Shown here: positions 60,470-64,000 of the stretch, one piece after another | Numbering within the stretch: the stretch's first letter is position 1 | How the letters are laid out: every line of letters begins with the position of its first letter | Origin: Cacajao melanocephalus | Taxonomy: Eukaryota; Chordata; Mammalia; Primates; Pitheciidae | Direction of reading: 5' to 3' | DNA length: 64,000 bases | NCBI GenBank assembly: GCA_963573385.1 | Contig: CAUYLG010059063.1 | Span: forward strand, 1-64,000 | Notes under the pieces: generated by a model | Database searches by the model: none | What the model saw: only the letters and a program-made list of their open reading frames with translations | Told to the model about the DNA's origin: nothing | Translations under genes and position numbers: made by a program

Positions 60470-60808
60470 TGTATTAGCCCATTTTCACACTGCCGTCAAG
60501 AAATACCCAATACTGGGTAATTTATAAAGAAAAAGAGTTTAATGGACTCACAATTCCACATGGTAGGGGAGGTCTTCCAGTCATGGTGGAAGGTGAAGGA
60601 GGAGCAAAGGCACATCTTACATGGCGGCAGGCAAGAGAATGTGTGCAGAGGAACTGCCCTTCATAAAACCGTCAGGTCTCCTGAGACTTATTCACTATTG
60701 TGAGAAGAGCAGGGGAAAGACCCGCCCCCATGATTCAATGACCTCTCACTGGGATTATGGGAGTGACAATTCAAGATTTGGGTAGGGACACAGAGCCAAA
60801 CCGTGTCA
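60470..60808 (-). mobile_element. THE1/MST solo LTR (ERVL-MaLR)
   Basis: Reverse LTR from TGTATTAGCCCATTTTC to AACCGTGTCA, 339 bp, with AGAAATACCCAATACTGGG, CATGGCGGCAGGCAAGAG and TGAGACTTATTCACTATTG. A perfect 5-bp target duplication TGATC (60465-60469, 60809-60813) fixes both ends. Confidence 0.96.
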
Positions 60809-60813
60809 TGATC

Positions 60814-61430
60814 CAAGCCCACGTTAGCCAGGCCAGCAGGCAGCAGGGTGGGAGACATGGGAAGGGCACAAAAGGAAACAGAGTCAAGTTTTCTTCCAGG
60901 GGTTCTGCCCTTGCCAGGGGTGGGGGTAGGGGGGACCCTCTTGCACCACCTCCCACTCACCTGCAGGGCTGTGCTGGTGCATCAAGAGGGAGGTTGAATC
61001 GAATTCTCCCCGTGTGAGTATACATGGATGTGTGATTTCACTCCTGGCTTAACATTTCCCTTGCCCTCCCACCCTCAGATTCACTTTTTCTAGTGACCAA
61101 ATAATGGCAATTCTCACATCACCAGGTTTCCTTCAGTATCTGCTGACGGCGACTGGCGACTGCCTTAGGCACCAAGCACATGTTATCCAGCCACCTGAAA
61201 CGACCATGCCCTGGGGGGCTGCTTAATAGTTTTAAAGACCTTGAAAATACTTTGATGAAAATGCTTCTTATGATAAGCACCTATTGTGCTGCAGATCTGC
61301 TGTGTGCCATCTGCCTTTATTAAAGACAGGGATGTGAGGGTTTTCCTACAAAGAATCCCAGTCACCACTGTTCTCCAGCTTGGCCAAAAAAAGATATTTA
61401 TATCTCTTCCATCACTGTTGGTATCCAAAT
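60814..61430. other. Unassigned DNA
   Basis: No element or gene recognised. TTGGCACATAGCGGGTAC just beyond (61456) is an MIR-type 3' end. Confidence 0.5.
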
Positions 61431-61490
61431 GGTGTAAGCATCCTTGCGTCGTCATTGGCACATAGCGGGTACTTAATAAGCCTTTTGGGC

Positions 61491-61525
61491 ATCGCTTCTC
61501 GGCCTTTTGGCTAAGATCAAGTGTA
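61491..61525 (+). pseudogene. U2 snRNA pseudogene, 3'-truncated
   Basis: 35 bases identical to the 5' end of U2 snRNA (ATCGCTTCTCGGCC through ATCAAGTGTA), then an abrupt stop. No A-tail. AGCCTTTTGGGC before (61479-61490) and AACCTTTTGGGC after (61526-61537) form a target duplication with one mismatch. U2 is the branch-point-binding spliceosomal RNA; this piece keeps the 5' stem region but lacks the branch-recognition sequence, the Sm site and the 3' stem-loops, so it cannot be functional. The structure matches the known class of short, tail-less snRNA pseudogenes explained by self-primed reverse transcription. Confidence 0.95.
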
Positions 61526-61537
61526 AACCTTTTGGGC

Positions 61538-62892
<1,355 letters not shown>

Positions 62893-63918
62893 CAGAACTT
62901 TTTTTTCTCTGCCACCTTGAGAAAGAAATTCTCCGTTCTTTTTTTTTCTTTCAACCAATCATATTCTTTTATACAAATATACAAGGACTGTATAGCAGCA
63001 CGATCAAGGTAATGTCCCCAAAAGACATTAGACCATCCTGTAAAGATATCCTTGCTTTAGAAAGGAATCAATTTATTGGTGTGTGCTGACCATTTCCCAC
63101 TTTCTTTTCTGTCTTCACGCAAGTAGCAGAGGCCCCTGAGCGGCAGAGGTACAGGTATAGGATTGGCCCTTGTTCTTAGCTGGCAAAGGTAATAGGCTAG
63201 GATGCATTCACTACCTCCTCCTGAACAATGGCATCCACGTCATTCTGAGTTTCTATGGCAGACCCGTGGTCAGTCCATCCAACAGCTACTCCTCTGCCTT
63301 ATCAAGAGAACCTTCATTCAACCCTGCAAAACTCATCCTCCTTGCTGCCAGGGGCTCAGTGAATGGAAGCAGAAGTCAGCTGACTTCTGCAAAATCTTTA
63401 TCTTTCCCGATAAAGGACACAGACATGGCCACAGTTTCCTCTTCTCCCACTTCTTACTGTCTTGAAGATAGACATGATGTCTGGAGCTATAGCAGCCCTT
63501 TTGAAACCAAGAGGAAACTGAGCCACCCTGAGATGACAAGCCAACCTGACAAAGACAAGAAAAAGCCTGAGTGCCGGATGGCATCGTCCAGCAATGGAAC
63601 CATGGCCAGCCACTTGTGACTGCTGGGTTTCTCAGCATATGGGACACACGAGACCCTCTGCTCCGGTGGTTGGACTCCCTGCATCTAGCAGCAGACACGG
63701 ATCAACCTCACACACAGGCTGTTCCTTTGTTCAACATGGTAAGTGCTATGTGGCAGCCTACTTGGATACCAAATGCACTTCAAACTTCAGCCCAGTCTAT
63801 TCATTTAGAGAAAGGGTGGGAAGAACCACGGACTTAAAGACTGATAATTCTCATCTTGAGAGAATTCTGGAATCGATAGCTCTAACATGTTTAGTTTCTG
63901 ACTTAAAATGCACTAAGG
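62893..63918. other. Mostly unassigned; possible old repeat at 63380-63700
   Basis: GTCTGGAGCTATAGCAGCCC and AGGAAACTGAGCCACCC resemble part of a common old mammalian repeat. A plus-strand frame of about 150 codons (63170-63619) has no domain. Confidence 0.4.
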
Positions 63919-64000
63919 CAGCGGGGCACTGTGGCTCATGCCTGTAATCCCAGCACTTTGGGAGGCCAAGGAGGGTGGGTCACCTGAGGTCATGGGTTCA
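63919..64000 (+). mobile_element. Alu SINE, cut by the window end
   Basis: GGGGCACTGTGGCTCATGCC through GGTCACCTGAGGTCA is an Alu left arm running off the window. Confidence 0.95.

Overview
The window is primate, almost certainly human, nuclear DNA. About fifty Alu SINEs are visible, together with primate and mammalian LTRs of the MLT1, MST/THE1 and ERV1 type, old L1, MIR, MER5A, MER20, other hAT-Charlie elements and one MADE1. I find no exon, intact gene or CpG-island promoter that I can support. The longest open frames (about 190 to 240 codons) lie in Alu, in LTR or in sequence with no recognisable domain. The best reading is intergenic or deep intronic DNA. Chromosome and neighbouring genes cannot be told from the sequence.

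Layout. 0-5 kb: a solo ERV1-type LTR (505-1079), three Alus and two MLT1 LTRs. 5-16 kb: MIR, hAT-Charlie and MLT1 copies, a MER5A split by a MaLR LTR (12145-12742), a hAT-Charlie copy split by two opposite Alus (12862-13728), and L1 fragments split by an Alu. 16-28 kb: sparser repeats, a GC-rich patch with a G-quadruplex motif near 20.4 kb, MLT1 LTRs, MER5A and MER20, and a tandem Alu pair. 28-36 kb: a MIR split by an unusual 1.5-unit Alu, an antisense L1, an MLT1 LTR split by an Alu, a 190-bp CTTT tract, and a third, inverted copy of the ERV1-type LTR (34700-35176). 36-46 kb: an Alu carrying a foreign insert that resembles DNA 0.7 kb away, antisense L1 split by MLT1, and a nest of L1, LTR, Alu and solo LTR (43.4-45.5 kb).

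46-52 kb: a direct duplication of about 370 bp (47053-47423 and 48862-49242), a cluster of antisense Alus, and a MADE1 hairpin of the kind that gives rise to mir-548 genes. 52-58 kb: L1M ORF2 and 3' UTR sequence broken up by Alus. 58-64 kb: Alus in which successive target duplications can be read, a well-kept MIR, a (TG)n tract, a solo THE1/MST LTR with a 5-bp target duplication, and a 35-nt 3'-truncated U2 snRNA pseudogene with its own target duplication.

No genes work together here. The value of the window is its readable insertion history: many elements keep target-site duplications (TSDs), so relative ages can be ordered. I saw no undescribed biological system. The most unusual items are the templated insert in the Alu at 38939-39258, the local duplication at 47-49 kb, the U2 fragment, the MADE1 hairpin and the foldback insert in the Alu at 31059. 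Family names are from memory of consensus sequences, and interval ends are by eye to within about 10 bases unless a TSD fixes them.
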